Assembly: GCF_010727475.1 (NCBI RefSeq) | Contig: NZ_AP022567.1 | Span: 2,852,001-2,916,000, forward strand | Direction: 5' to 3' | Origin: Mycolicibacterium mageritense | GTDB taxonomy: Bacteria; Actinomycetota; Actinomycetes; Mycobacteriales; Mycobacteriaceae | Length of the DNA: 64,000 nucleotides | Shown: piece by piece, positions 18,887 through 25,542 of the stretch | Layout of the letters: each line of letters starts with the position of its first letter | How positions within the stretch are numbered: the first letter of the stretch is position 1 | Notes under the pieces: generated by a model | Databases searched by the model: none | What the model saw: the letters and a program-made list of their open reading frames with translations, nothing else | Told to the model about the DNA's origin: nothing | Translations under genes and position numbers: made by a program

Positions 18887-19177
18887 TCACTTCACGTCGA
18901 CATAGACCGTGCGTTGCGTGACGGGCGACAGGCTGTCGGTGCGGCTGTAGTTCTGACCATGGCGCACCGCGACGACGGTCGCCTGGTCGAGCGGGGTCGA
19001 GCCGAGCCGGTTGACCACCACCCGGTAGCCCTGGGCCTCGAGTTGGCTGATGGTCTGCTGTGCGTTGCTCGGGCCGCTCGGTGCGGCGTGGCCGGGTGCG
19101 GCGAGACCGATGGTGGCCGCGGCCAATCCGCCTGCCAGCGCCGCTGTGATGCTGAACTTCTTGGCGGTGTACTGCAC
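18887..19177 (-). CDS. small secreted protein
   Basis: 96 aa. A clear Sec signal peptide (positive MQYTAKK, hydrophobic Ala/Gly/Leu core, cleavage after GHA-AP near residue 32) precedes a mature part of about 64 residues with LEAQGYRVVVNRLGS, a motif seen in several small mycobacterial exported proteins. No Cys. The upstream region carries an element shared with another small secreted-protein gene at 30.4-30.6 kb, and an intrinsic terminator follows, so it is a monocistronic unit. Function unknown. Confidence 0.85.
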   Translation of the reverse strand: MQYTAKKFSITAALAGGLAAATIGLAAPGHAAPSGPSNAQQTISQLEAQGYRVVVNRLGSTPLDQATVVAVRHGQNYSRTDSLSPVTQRTVYVDVK

Positions 19178-19250
19178 TTCTGGTTCCTCTTTCTCGCTTC
19201 GATGTCGGATTCTCTTCTGTAGGGTTGAACAAGCAGGTCAGACGATCTAG

Positions 19251-19281
19251 TTCCGATGGCAGAAATTGAACGGCCGATGGC
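19251..19281 (-). promoter_or_regulatory. 21-bp-period regulatory element, copy A
   Basis: Plus-strand sequence has GATGGCAGAAATTGA then CGATGGC, so GATGGC recurs 21 bases later (19255 and 19276). The 31-base block matches copy B at 30669-30699 at 27 of 31 positions. It ends 74 bases upstream of the 96 aa secreted-protein gene. Direct half-sites two helical turns apart are typical of AraC-family activators. It also lies just upstream of the divergent C39-like gene. Confidence 0.65.
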
Positions 19282-19290
19282 GGCATCGAC

Positions 19291-19845
19291 GTGGATCCGG
19301 TGAGACTCGCCGCACTGCGGCTGCACCAGCGCGACGGCGTCACATGCGGTCCGACGGTCGCGGTGGTGGCAGGCGCGTTGCTCGACGCGTCCTACCGTGA
19401 GGGGTTGCTGGGGCCCGATCGCGACGCATGGTTCGCGGGCGAGCAGGGGCGCGTGCACGCCGAGGTCAACGCGATCTGGCCGCGTCGGCTCGGCACGACG
19501 CCCGCCGGCATGGCCCGGGCGCTCACGGCGCACAGTGCACAGCGTGGAGTGTCCTACTGGTGGCGCTGGTTTCGCGGTTCAGGGGACACGCTGTCGGATG
19601 TGCTGCGTGCGGTCGACGGCGGCTGGCCCGTCGCGATGCTGCTCGGTGACCGGCTGCTGCCGAGGCACTGGGTACTGCTCGTCGGCGCGTCGGGCGACGT
19701 CGTGCAGTGTTATGAGCCGTCATCCGGGCGGGTCGTGCCCGTCGACGTGGCCGCGGTCCGGGCCGGCCGGGTCGACGGCGCAGGGTTCCGGCGGCCGTAT
19801 GCGTTCGTGCTGCCCGATGCGATCGAGCCGCGCGGGCTAGCGTGA
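19291..19845 (+). CDS. C39-like cysteine peptidase family protein
   Basis: 184 aa, GTG start. The papain-like pattern of C39-type peptidases is present: Gln/Cys in HQRDGVTCGPTVAVVA (Cys near 19), His in LLPRHWVLLVG (near 126) and an acidic CYEPSSG region. No signal peptide, ABC module or membrane span, so it is a free-standing cytoplasmic domain. It is divergent from a small secreted-protein gene and 4 bases upstream of a PPOX/F420 gene. Proteolysis is inferred from residues only. Confidence 0.75.
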   Translation: MDPVRLAALRLHQRDGVTCGPTVAVVAGALLDASYREGLLGPDRDAWFAGEQGRVHAEVNAIWPRRLGTTPAGMARALTAHSAQRGVSYWWRWFRGSGDTLSDVLRAVDGGWPVAMLLGDRLLPRHWVLLVGASGDVVQCYEPSSGRVVPVDVAAVRAGRVDGAGFRRPYAFVLPDAIEPRGLA

Positions 19846-19849
19846 GGGT

Positions 19850-20305
19850 ATGGCTCGAAAGTATGCGACCGCTGACACCGTGGGGATCGATGAGCTACTC
19901 GACTTCGTGCGTCCGCGACATCGGATGGTGCTCACCACTTTTCGGTCCGACGGATCATTGCAGAGCTCGCCCGTGACGGGCGGCGTGGACGCGGCGGGCC
20001 GGATCGTCATCGCGAGTTACCCGCAACGCGCGAAATCGGCCAACGCGCGGCGGAACCCGCAGGTGAGTGTGACGGTGCTGTCGGATGAGTTCGACGGACC
20101 CTACGTCCAGGTCGACGGCGAGGCCGAGGTGCTCGCGCTGCCCGAGGCCGTCGAACCGCTGGTCGACTACTTCCGGGCGATCGCCGGGGAGCATCCGGAT
20201 TGGGATGAGTACCGGCAGGCCATGGTGGACCAGGGCAAGTGCCTCATCCGGATCACGCCGCGGCGTTGGGGGCCCGTGGCCACAGGCGGATTTCCGCCGG
20301 AGTGA
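19850..20305 (+). CDS. PPOX-class F420-dependent oxidoreductase
   Basis: 151 aa split-barrel flavin/deazaflavin protein. RPRHRMVLTTFRSDGSLQSSPVTGG and YPQRAKSANARRNPQ segments (given in part) match the FDOR-B group common in mycobacteria, where F420H2 reduces substrates such as biliverdin or quinones. The RAKSANARRNP basic patch is the usual cofactor-phosphate contact. It starts 4 bases after the C39-like gene and should share its transcript. Substrate unknown. Confidence 0.85.
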   Translation: MARKYATADTVGIDELLDFVRPRHRMVLTTFRSDGSLQSSPVTGGVDAAGRIVIASYPQRAKSANARRNPQVSVTVLSDEFDGPYVQVDGEAEVLALPEAVEPLVDYFRAIAGEHPDWDEYRQAMVDQGKCLIRITPRRWGPVATGGFPPE

Positions 20306-20393
20306 CCCGCCGGCTCTGCGCGTGCGGCGTGGGTCGCTCGGACTTTTGCGCCCTGGACACAGCGTCGAAAATTGCCGACGGCTAGAGGACGCG

Positions 20394-20422
20394 TTGCGTC
20401 AGCTAGCACGTCAAACTATAGT
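20394..20422 (+). promoter_or_regulatory. sigma-A-like promoter of the glycosyltransferase operon
   Basis: TTGCGT (20394-20399), a 17-base spacer and TATAGT (20417-20422). This is close to the housekeeping consensus and is followed at once by the TetR operator. Expected transcription start is near 20429-20431. Confidence 0.7.
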
Positions 20423-20439
20423 CTGGACACATGTCCAGA
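20422..20439. promoter_or_regulatory. TetR operator, copy 1 (glycosyltransferase operon)
   Basis: Inverted repeat TCTGGACA / TGTCCAGA with a 2-base centre, starting on the last base of the -10 box. The same GTC-Y-GGACAC-R-TGTCC core recurs at the tetR start (24277-24292) with the same offset from its promoter, so both are most likely bound by the TetR protein encoded at 24287. Confidence 0.75.
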
Positions 20440-20460
20440 GGGTTTGGAGTCGCGGCGTGA
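20431..20460 (+). other. possible 9-codon leaderless leader ORF
   Basis: ATG at the predicted transcription start opens a short frame reading MSRGFGVAA and then TGA. It sits in the same position relative to promoter and operator as the GTG start of tetR at 24287. It may be a translated leader peptide, or just chance in the 80-base leader of the glycosyltransferase gene. Confidence 0.3.
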
Positions 20461-20509
20461 CGTCGTTTTCCCAGTTCAGCGCGATTCCGGCCGCGAGGTG
20501 AGCTGAATC

Positions 20510-21754
20510 ATGCGTATCGCGTTGCTCTCCTATCGCAGCAAGACCCACTGCGGCGGCCAGGGTGTCTATGTCCGCCACCTGAGCCGCGGCCTGGCCGAAC
20601 TCGGCCACGACGTCGAGGTCTTCTCGGGCCAGCCCTACCCGGAAGGGCTGGATCCCCGGGTTCGCCTCACCAAGGTGCCGAGCCTCGACCTCTACCGCGA
20701 ACCCGACCCCTTCCGGGTACCGCGGCCCAGCGAGATCCGCGACGGCATCGACGCGCTCGAACTGCTGACCATGTGGACCGCGGGGTTCCCGGAGCCTCGA
20801 ACCTTCACCCTGCGTGCGGCCCGCATGCTCGCCGAGCGCCTCGACGATTTCGACGTGGTCCACGACAACCAGAGCCTGGGCACCGGGCTGCTCAAGATCG
20901 AGAAGCTGGGCCTGCCCGTGGTCGCCACCGTGCATCACCCGATCACGCGCGACCGGGTGGTCGAGGTCGCGGCGGCCAAATGGTGGCGTAAACCGTTGGT
21001 GCGCAGGTGGTACGGCTTCGCCGAGATGCAGAAGCGGGTGGCCCGCCGGATTCCCGAACTGCTCACGGTGTCGTCGTCGTCGGCCGCCGACATCGCCGAC
21101 GACTTCAGGGTGTCGCCCGATCAGCTTCACGTCGTGCCGCTCGGCGTCAACACCGAACTGTTCAAACCCGCCGAACATCGCGTCAGCGGCCGCATCATCG
21201 CGATCGCGAGCGCCGACGTACCGCTCAAGGGCATCAGCCACCTGTTGCACGCGGTCGCCCGGCTGCGGGTCGAGCGCAACCTCGACGTGCAACTGGTGTC
21301 GAAACTCGAACCCAACGGGCCGACCGAGAAGCTCATCGCCGAGCTGGGCATCTCCGACATCGTGCACAGCTCGAGCGGGCTGTCCGACGAAGCGCTGGCC
21401 GGCCTGTTGGCCTCGGCCGAGGTGGCGTGCATTCCGTCGCTCTACGAAGGGTTTTCACTGCCCGCGGTGGAAGCGATGGCCAGCGGTACCCCGATCGTGG
21501 CCAGCCGCGCCGGAGCGCTGCCCGAGGTGGTCGGCACCGATGGCCGGTGCGCGCGGCTGGTACGCCCGGCAGATGTCGACGAACTCACCTCGGTACTCGG
21601 TGCATTGCTCGACTCACCGCTGGAGCGCCAGAAGCTGGGACAGGCCGGCAGGCAACGTGCGCTCGACGTCTTCAGCTGGGAATCGGTTGCCGCACAGACG
21701 GTGTCCGTATACGAACAAGCCCGTGCAAGATGCCGTGCACGTGAGGAGCGATGA
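20510..21754 (+). CDS. family 4-like glycosyltransferase (GT-B fold)
   Basis: 414 aa retaining glycosyltransferase. The N-terminal domain opens with MRIALLSYRSKTHCGGQGVY (GGQ-type acceptor loop). The C-terminal nucleotide-sugar domain has IIAIASADVPLKGISHLL, the E-x7-E motif in IPSLYEGFSLPAVEAMASG and VVASRAGALPEV. First gene of an operon with a methyltransferase (8-base gap) and an alpha/alpha-toroid protein (3-base gap). Sugar donor and acceptor cannot be read from the sequence. Controlled by a strong promoter overlapped by a TetR operator. Confidence 0.92.
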   Translation: MRIALLSYRSKTHCGGQGVYVRHLSRGLAELGHDVEVFSGQPYPEGLDPRVRLTKVPSLDLYREPDPFRVPRPSEIRDGIDALELLTMWTAGFPEPRTFTLRAARMLAERLDDFDVVHDNQSLGTGLLKIEKLGLPVVATVHHPITRDRVVEVAAAKWWRKPLVRRWYGFAEMQKRVARRIPELLTVSSSSAADIADDFRVSPDQLHVVPLGVNTELFKPAEHRVSGRIIAIASADVPLKGISHLLHAVARLRVERNLDVQLVSKLEPNGPTEKLIAELGISDIVHSSSGLSDEALAGLLASAEVACIPSLYEGFSLPAVEAMASGTPIVASRAGALPEVVGTDGRCARLVRPADVDELTSVLGALLDSPLERQKLGQAGRQRALDVFSWESVAAQTVSVYEQARARCRAREER

Positions 21755-21762
21755 GGTGAAGC

Positions 21763-22491
21763 ATGCTGACCGTCGACTTTGACCGGCTCGGTGTCGGGCC
21801 CGGCACCACGGTGATCGATGTCGGCTGTGGCGCGGGCCGACACACCTTCGAGGCGTACCGGCGCGGTGCGGACGTGATCGGCTTCGACCAGAACGTGTCC
21901 GACCTCAACGACGTCGACACCATGCTGCAGGCCATGCGCGAGCAGGGTGACGTACCGCTGTCGGCGCGGGGCGAAGCCGTCAAGGGCGACGCGCTCGACC
22001 TGCCGTACGAGGACGGCACGTTCGACTGCGTGATCGCCTCGGAGATCCTGGAGCACGTGCCCGAGGACGACCGCGCGATCGCCGAACTGGTCCGCGTGCT
22101 CAAACCCGGTGGCGCCCTGGCCATCACGGTGCCCCGCTGGTTGCCGGAGAAGGTGTGCTGGCTGCTGTCCGACGAATACCACGCCAACGAGGGCGGCCAC
22201 ATCCGGATCTACCACGCCGACGCGTTGCGTGACAAGGTGCTTGCCCACGGCCTCACGCTCACCCACACGCACCATGCGCACGCCCTGCATTCGCCGTACT
22301 GGTGGCTGAAATGCCTTGTCGGGACCGACAAGAACGACCATCCGGCGGTCAAGGCCTATCACCAGCTGCTGGTGTGGGACATGATGGGCCGGCCGTGGCT
22401 GACGAGGACCGCCGAATCGGTGCTGAACCCCGTGATCGGCAAGAGCGTCGCAATGTACTTTCACAAGCCACTCTCCCCGAACGGGCGGTGA
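21763..22491 (+). CDS. class I SAM-dependent methyltransferase
   Basis: 242 aa. Motif I VIDVGCGAGRHTFEA is near residue 20, the acidic end of beta2 in VIGFDQN, and the post-motif FDCVIASEILEHVPEDD and LKPGGALAITVP segments are typical of Methyltransf_11. The C-terminal part (HHAHALHSPYWWLKCL) is unusual and may shape the acceptor site. Sits between the glycosyltransferase and the toroid gene with tiny gaps; probably modifies the same product. ATG at 21763 with GAGGTGA upstream. Confidence 0.9.
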   Translation: MLTVDFDRLGVGPGTTVIDVGCGAGRHTFEAYRRGADVIGFDQNVSDLNDVDTMLQAMREQGDVPLSARGEAVKGDALDLPYEDGTFDCVIASEILEHVPEDDRAIAELVRVLKPGGALAITVPRWLPEKVCWLLSDEYHANEGGHIRIYHADALRDKVLAHGLTLTHTHHAHALHSPYWWLKCLVGTDKNDHPAVKAYHQLLVWDMMGRPWLTRTAESVLNPVIGKSVAMYFHKPLSPNGR

Positions 22492-22494
22492 ACC

Positions 22495-23565
22495 TTGCGA
22501 GTGCCTGATGTTCCCGGGGTGCCCGGTGTCCTGACGCCGGACGAGTGCCGCCAGACCGCCCGGTCCATCGCGGCCACCCAGGAGACATCGGGCGCCATCC
22601 CGTGGTTCGACGGCGGCCACACCGATCCGTGGGACCACGTCGAGAACGCCATGGCGTTGACCGTCGCCGGGTTGTACGAGCCGGCCCGGGCGGCGTTCGA
22701 ATGGTGCCGCACCGCGCAGCGTCCCGACGGCTCGTGGCCGATCCAACTGCGCAACGGCGCGATCGAGGACGCCAACAGCGACAGCAACTTCTGCGCCTAC
22801 GTGGCCACCGGCGTGTGGCACCACGTGCTGATCACCGGGGACCGTGGCTTCGCGGAAGACATGTGGCCCGTGGTCACCGCGGCCATCGACTTCGTGTTGG
22901 GGCTGCAAGCGTCCACCGGTGAGATCTACTGGGCGCGAACCCCTTCCGGGCCCGTCACGGAAGCACTGCTGACCGGCTGTGCGAGCGTCTACCACAGCAT
23001 CCGCTGCGCGCTGGCGCTCGCGGACCATCTCGGCGACCCGCAACCGGAATGGGAAGTGGCGGTCGGACGGCTCGGCCACGCGATCGCGGCTCATCCGGAA
23101 CTATTCTCCGCCAAGGACACCCACGCGATGGAGTGGTACTACCCGGTGCTCGGGGGAGCCCTGCGGGGCGCGGCTGCACAATCCCGTATCGACGAGCGGT
23201 GGCAGGACTTCGTGGTGCCCGGCCTCGGTATCCGATGCGTGGACCACCGGCCGTGGGTGACCGGTGCCGAGACCTGTGAGCTGGTGATGGCACTCGACGC
23301 GATCGGCGACATCCGCCGCGCGCACGAACAGTTCGCGGCCATGCACCACCTCCGGGAGACCGACGGATCCTATTGGACCGGGCTGGTTTTCGCCGACGGC
23401 AAACGCTGGCCAGAGGAACGCACCACCTGGACCGGTGCGGCCATGATCCTGGCCGCCGACGCCCTGTCGTCGACCACGGCGGCCAGCGGCATCTTCCGCG
23501 GCGAAGGCCTGCCCCGCGGCCTGGAAGGCGAGTACGACTGCGAGTGTGTCGCCAGCGACCGTTAG
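22495..23565 (+). CDS. alpha/alpha-toroid protein (prenyltransferase/terpene-cyclase- or glycosidase-like)
   Basis: 356 aa, TTG start at 22495 with GGCGG 6 bases upstream (GTG at 22501 possible). Repeated helical units with W-, D- and Q-rich turns, such as WFDGGHTDPWDHVENAMAL, RPDGSWPIQ and ETDGSYWTG, resemble the QW-type repeats of alpha/alpha barrels, so database pipelines tend to name these prenyltransferases. A GH-type role is equally possible. No DxDD or DDxxD motif is obvious. Third gene of the operon; its end overlaps the convergent methyltransferase gene by 4 bases. Confidence 0.8.
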   Translation: MRVPDVPGVPGVLTPDECRQTARSIAATQETSGAIPWFDGGHTDPWDHVENAMALTVAGLYEPARAAFEWCRTAQRPDGSWPIQLRNGAIEDANSDSNFCAYVATGVWHHVLITGDRGFAEDMWPVVTAAIDFVLGLQASTGEIYWARTPSGPVTEALLTGCASVYHSIRCALALADHLGDPQPEWEVAVGRLGHAIAAHPELFSAKDTHAMEWYYPVLGGALRGAAAQSRIDERWQDFVVPGLGIRCVDHRPWVTGAETCELVMALDAIGDIRRAHEQFAAMHHLRETDGSYWTGLVFADGKRWPEERTTWTGAAMILAADALSSTTAASGIFRGEGLPRGLEGEYDCECVASDR

Positions 23566-24233
23566 TCGAGCACGCCTGGGTCGCCGGAGATCCGTTCCAG
23601 CACCCGCATCGACCCCATCGCCGAGACCTCCCGGAACGCGCCGGTGCGCAACGCGCGCTGATAGATGTGGAACGGCGCCTGCCCGCCGTCGTCGGGATTC
23701 GGGAACACGTCGTGGATGATCAGCGCACCGCCCACCTCGACCCACCTGGCCCAGCCGTCGAAGTCCCGCTGCGCGGCCTCCTCGGTGTGTCCGCCGTCGA
23801 TGAACAATAGCCGCAACGGCATTCGCCAACCCCGCGCGACCACGGGAGACTTGCCGACAACCGCGACCACGTGCTCGTCGAGACCCGCGGCGTCGAGGGT
23901 GTGGCGCATGGTGGGCAGCGTGTCGAACAGCCCGGTGACGGGGTCGACGAGCGAGCTGTCGTGGTACTCCCACCCCGGCTGGTGCTCCTCGGACCCGTGG
24001 TGGTGATCCACGGTGTAGACCACCGATCCGGTTTCCTGCGCCGCCGCACCCAGCAGAACCGTGGATTTGCCGCAGTACGTGCCGATTTCGACGCCGACCC
24101 CACCGCCGAGGTAGCGCGCTGCGGCGTCGTAGAGGGCCCGCCCCTCGTCTGCGGGCATGAACCCCGTGACCTGCTCGGCGAGGGCGAACAGCCGCTCGGC
24201 GCGGGGCGGCAGGGCGGTGTCGATGTCGCTCAT
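23562..24233 (-). CDS. class I SAM-dependent methyltransferase (Methyltransf_24 type)
   Basis: 223 aa with the nucleotide-binding GVEIGTYCGKSTVLLGAA, YTVDHHHGSEEHQPGWEYHD and LLFIDGGHTEEAAQRDF motifs of sugar- or O-methyltransferases related to macrocin/CmcI types. The ATG at 24233 (MSDIDTALPPR) is chosen over an open extension to 24332, which would run into tetR and its operator. Divergent from tetR and convergent with the toroid gene. The two-promoter layout encloses it in the TetR-controlled cluster. Confidence 0.87.
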   Translation of the reverse strand: MSDIDTALPPRAERLFALAEQVTGFMPADEGRALYDAAARYLGGGVGVEIGTYCGKSTVLLGAAAQETGSVVYTVDHHHGSEEHQPGWEYHDSSLVDPVTGLFDTLPTMRHTLDAAGLDEHVVAVVGKSPVVARGWRMPLRLLFIDGGHTEEAAQRDFDGWARWVEVGGALIIHDVFPNPDDGGQAPFHIYQRALRTGAFREVSAMGSMRVLERISGDPGVLD

Positions 24234-24249
24234 GTCTGACAACCTACCG

Positions 24250-24278
24250 TTGCCGGTCACAGGCAGTTGTAGTAGCGT
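24250..24278 (+). promoter_or_regulatory. tetR promoter
   Basis: TTGCCG (24250-24255), a 17-base spacer and TAGCGT (24273-24278). The layout is the same as that of the glycosyltransferase promoter, with the operator beginning at the end of the -10. Predicted transcript starts about at the GTG, so the tetR mRNA may be leaderless. Confidence 0.5.
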
Positions 24279-24294
24279 CCGGACACGTGTCCGA
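24278..24294. promoter_or_regulatory. TetR operator, copy 2 (tetR start)
   Basis: Perfect palindrome CGGACAC/GTGTCCG at 24280-24293, overlapping the GTG start codon (24287). It shares the GGACAC-R-TGTCC core with copy 1. Binding here would repress tetR and possibly the divergent methyltransferase gene. Confidence 0.75.
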
Positions 24295-24856
24295 TCCGGC
24301 TTTGGAGTCGACTCGTCGACGTCTGACCGCACGGCAAGCCGACACCGTCGAACGCCTGGGCCGGGCCGCCGTGGAGCTGATCCGCCGGGAGGGCTTCGCG
24401 GGACTGACCGTGCGGCGCGTCGCCGCCGAGGCGGGCGTCGGTGCGGCCACCGCGTACACCTACTTCTCGTCCAAGGAACACCTTGTCGCCGAGGTGTTCT
24501 GGCGCAGGCTCGCGGGCGCGCCGCTGGCCGCGCACGAGTCCGCGGACCCCGCGACGCGCGTGGTCGAGGTGTTGCAGCACATCGCGTCGCTCGTGGCCGA
24601 CGAACCCGAGTTCGCGGGTGCGGTCACCAATGCACTGCTGGGCCGTGACCCCGATGTCGAGGCGCTGCGGCACCGCATCGGCGGGGACATCCGGGGCAGG
24701 CTGGCTGCGGCGCTCGGCCCCGATGTCGATCCCGATGTCATCGAGTCGCTGGAGATGCTCTATTCGGGCGCGCTGGTGCGGGCGGGCATGGGATACGAGT
24801 CGTACCCGGACATCGCGCGGCGCCTGGAGAAATCAGCGCGGCTGATCCTGCGTTGA
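24287..24856 (+). CDS. TetR-family repressor of the glycosyltransferase/methyltransferase cluster
   Basis: 189 aa. The N-terminal helix-turn-helix (FAGLTVRRVAAEAGVGAATAY, then TYFSSKEHLVAEVF) is at about residues 35-70; the C-terminal helical domain is ligand-binding and diverged. GTG start at 24287 lies inside the operator palindrome. Its 3' end overlaps another TetR gene on the other strand by 24 bases. The repeated operator makes the flanking cluster its likely regulon. Confidence 0.92.
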   Translation: MSDPALESTRRRLTARQADTVERLGRAAVELIRREGFAGLTVRRVAAEAGVGAATAYTYFSSKEHLVAEVFWRRLAGAPLAAHESADPATRVVEVLQHIASLVADEPEFAGAVTNALLGRDPDVEALRHRIGGDIRGRLAAALGPDVDPDVIESLEMLYSGALVRAGMGYESYPDIARRLEKSARLILR

Positions 24857-25450
24857 CGGCGCAGGTGCGGCGCTCAGTATCGCCCGCGACGCGGCCAGAG
24901 CCGGCTCATAGATCTCGCGGATGTCGCGACCGTCCTCGACGATCAGCGCGGTGAGCTCGCGCAGCCCGCCCAGCAGGATGATCGCCATAGGCCTCGTGAG
25001 CTGGGGCAGCTCGGCATGACGGAAACCCGCGCTGTCGCTGAGTTCGATGAGCAGGTCGGTGAGTTCGCGCAAAGCGGCCCGCTGCAGCGGGCGTGCTTTG
25101 GTGCCGAGCGCGGGCAGTTCGCGGATCCAGCTCAGCGTGACCGCGGGCGCCGACTCGATGTGATCGACATAGGCCCCGACGGCTTGCGCGATCTGGTCCT
25201 GCCAGTCGGTGTCCGGCGCCACCGCCGTGCGGATCCGGTCGACCAACGACGTGTTGTTGGCCCGCAGCAGTTCGATGAAGCAGTCTTCCTTGCTTTCGAA
25301 CTGGTCGTAGAAGGTCCGTTTCGACGTGCGGGCGTGGCGCACGATGTCGGCGACTGTGGTTTCGCGGTAACCCTTTTCGGTGATCGAGGCAGCCAGGCCG
25401 TCGAGCAGGCGCAGCCGGAAGGCGTCGGGGCTGGTGGCCGCGGCTGTCAT
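24833..25450 (-). CDS. TetR-family regulator divergent from cyp138 (Rv0135c-like)
   Basis: 205 aa. The helix-turn-helix ETTVADIVRHARTSKRTFYD is followed by QFESKEDCFIELL at about residues 25-60, then an all-helical effector domain. ATG at 25450 is preceded by GGGGGTGGG; the frame is open to 25513, but that stretch holds the operators. Divergent from the P450 gene with two matching operator palindromes between them, so it most likely represses itself and the P450. Matches the Rv0135c-Rv0136 arrangement in M. tuberculosis. Confidence 0.9.
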   Translation of the reverse strand: MTAAATSPDAFRLRLLDGLAASITEKGYRETTVADIVRHARTSKRTFYDQFESKEDCFIELLRANNTSLVDRIRTAVAPDTDWQDQIAQAVGAYVDHIESAPAVTLSWIRELPALGTKARPLQRAALRELTDLLIELSDSAGFRHAELPQLTRPMAIILLGGLRELTALIVEDGRDIREIYEPALAASRAILSAAPAPSTQDQPR

Positions 25451-25472
25451 TACCCACCCCCTTGCGCTGTGT

Positions 25473-25488
25473 GGTACCTGCGAGTACC
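25473..25488. promoter_or_regulatory. TetR operator 1 between tetR and cyp138
   Basis: GGTAC, six bases, GTACC. Lies 23 bases upstream of the regulator ATG. Same pattern as the second copy at 25507-25522, 34 bases away. Confidence 0.65.
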
Positions 25489-25506
25489 GTACTACACACC
25501 CCCTTT

Positions 25507-25522
25507 GGTACACCGCAGTACC
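25507..25522. promoter_or_regulatory. TetR operator 2 between tetR and cyp138
   Basis: GGTAC, six bases, GTACC. Lies 20 bases upstream of the cyp138 ATG at 25543. With copy 1 it allows two dimers to cover both divergent promoters. Confidence 0.65.
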
Positions 25523-25542
25523 AGGACTTGGCTGGAGATGGC

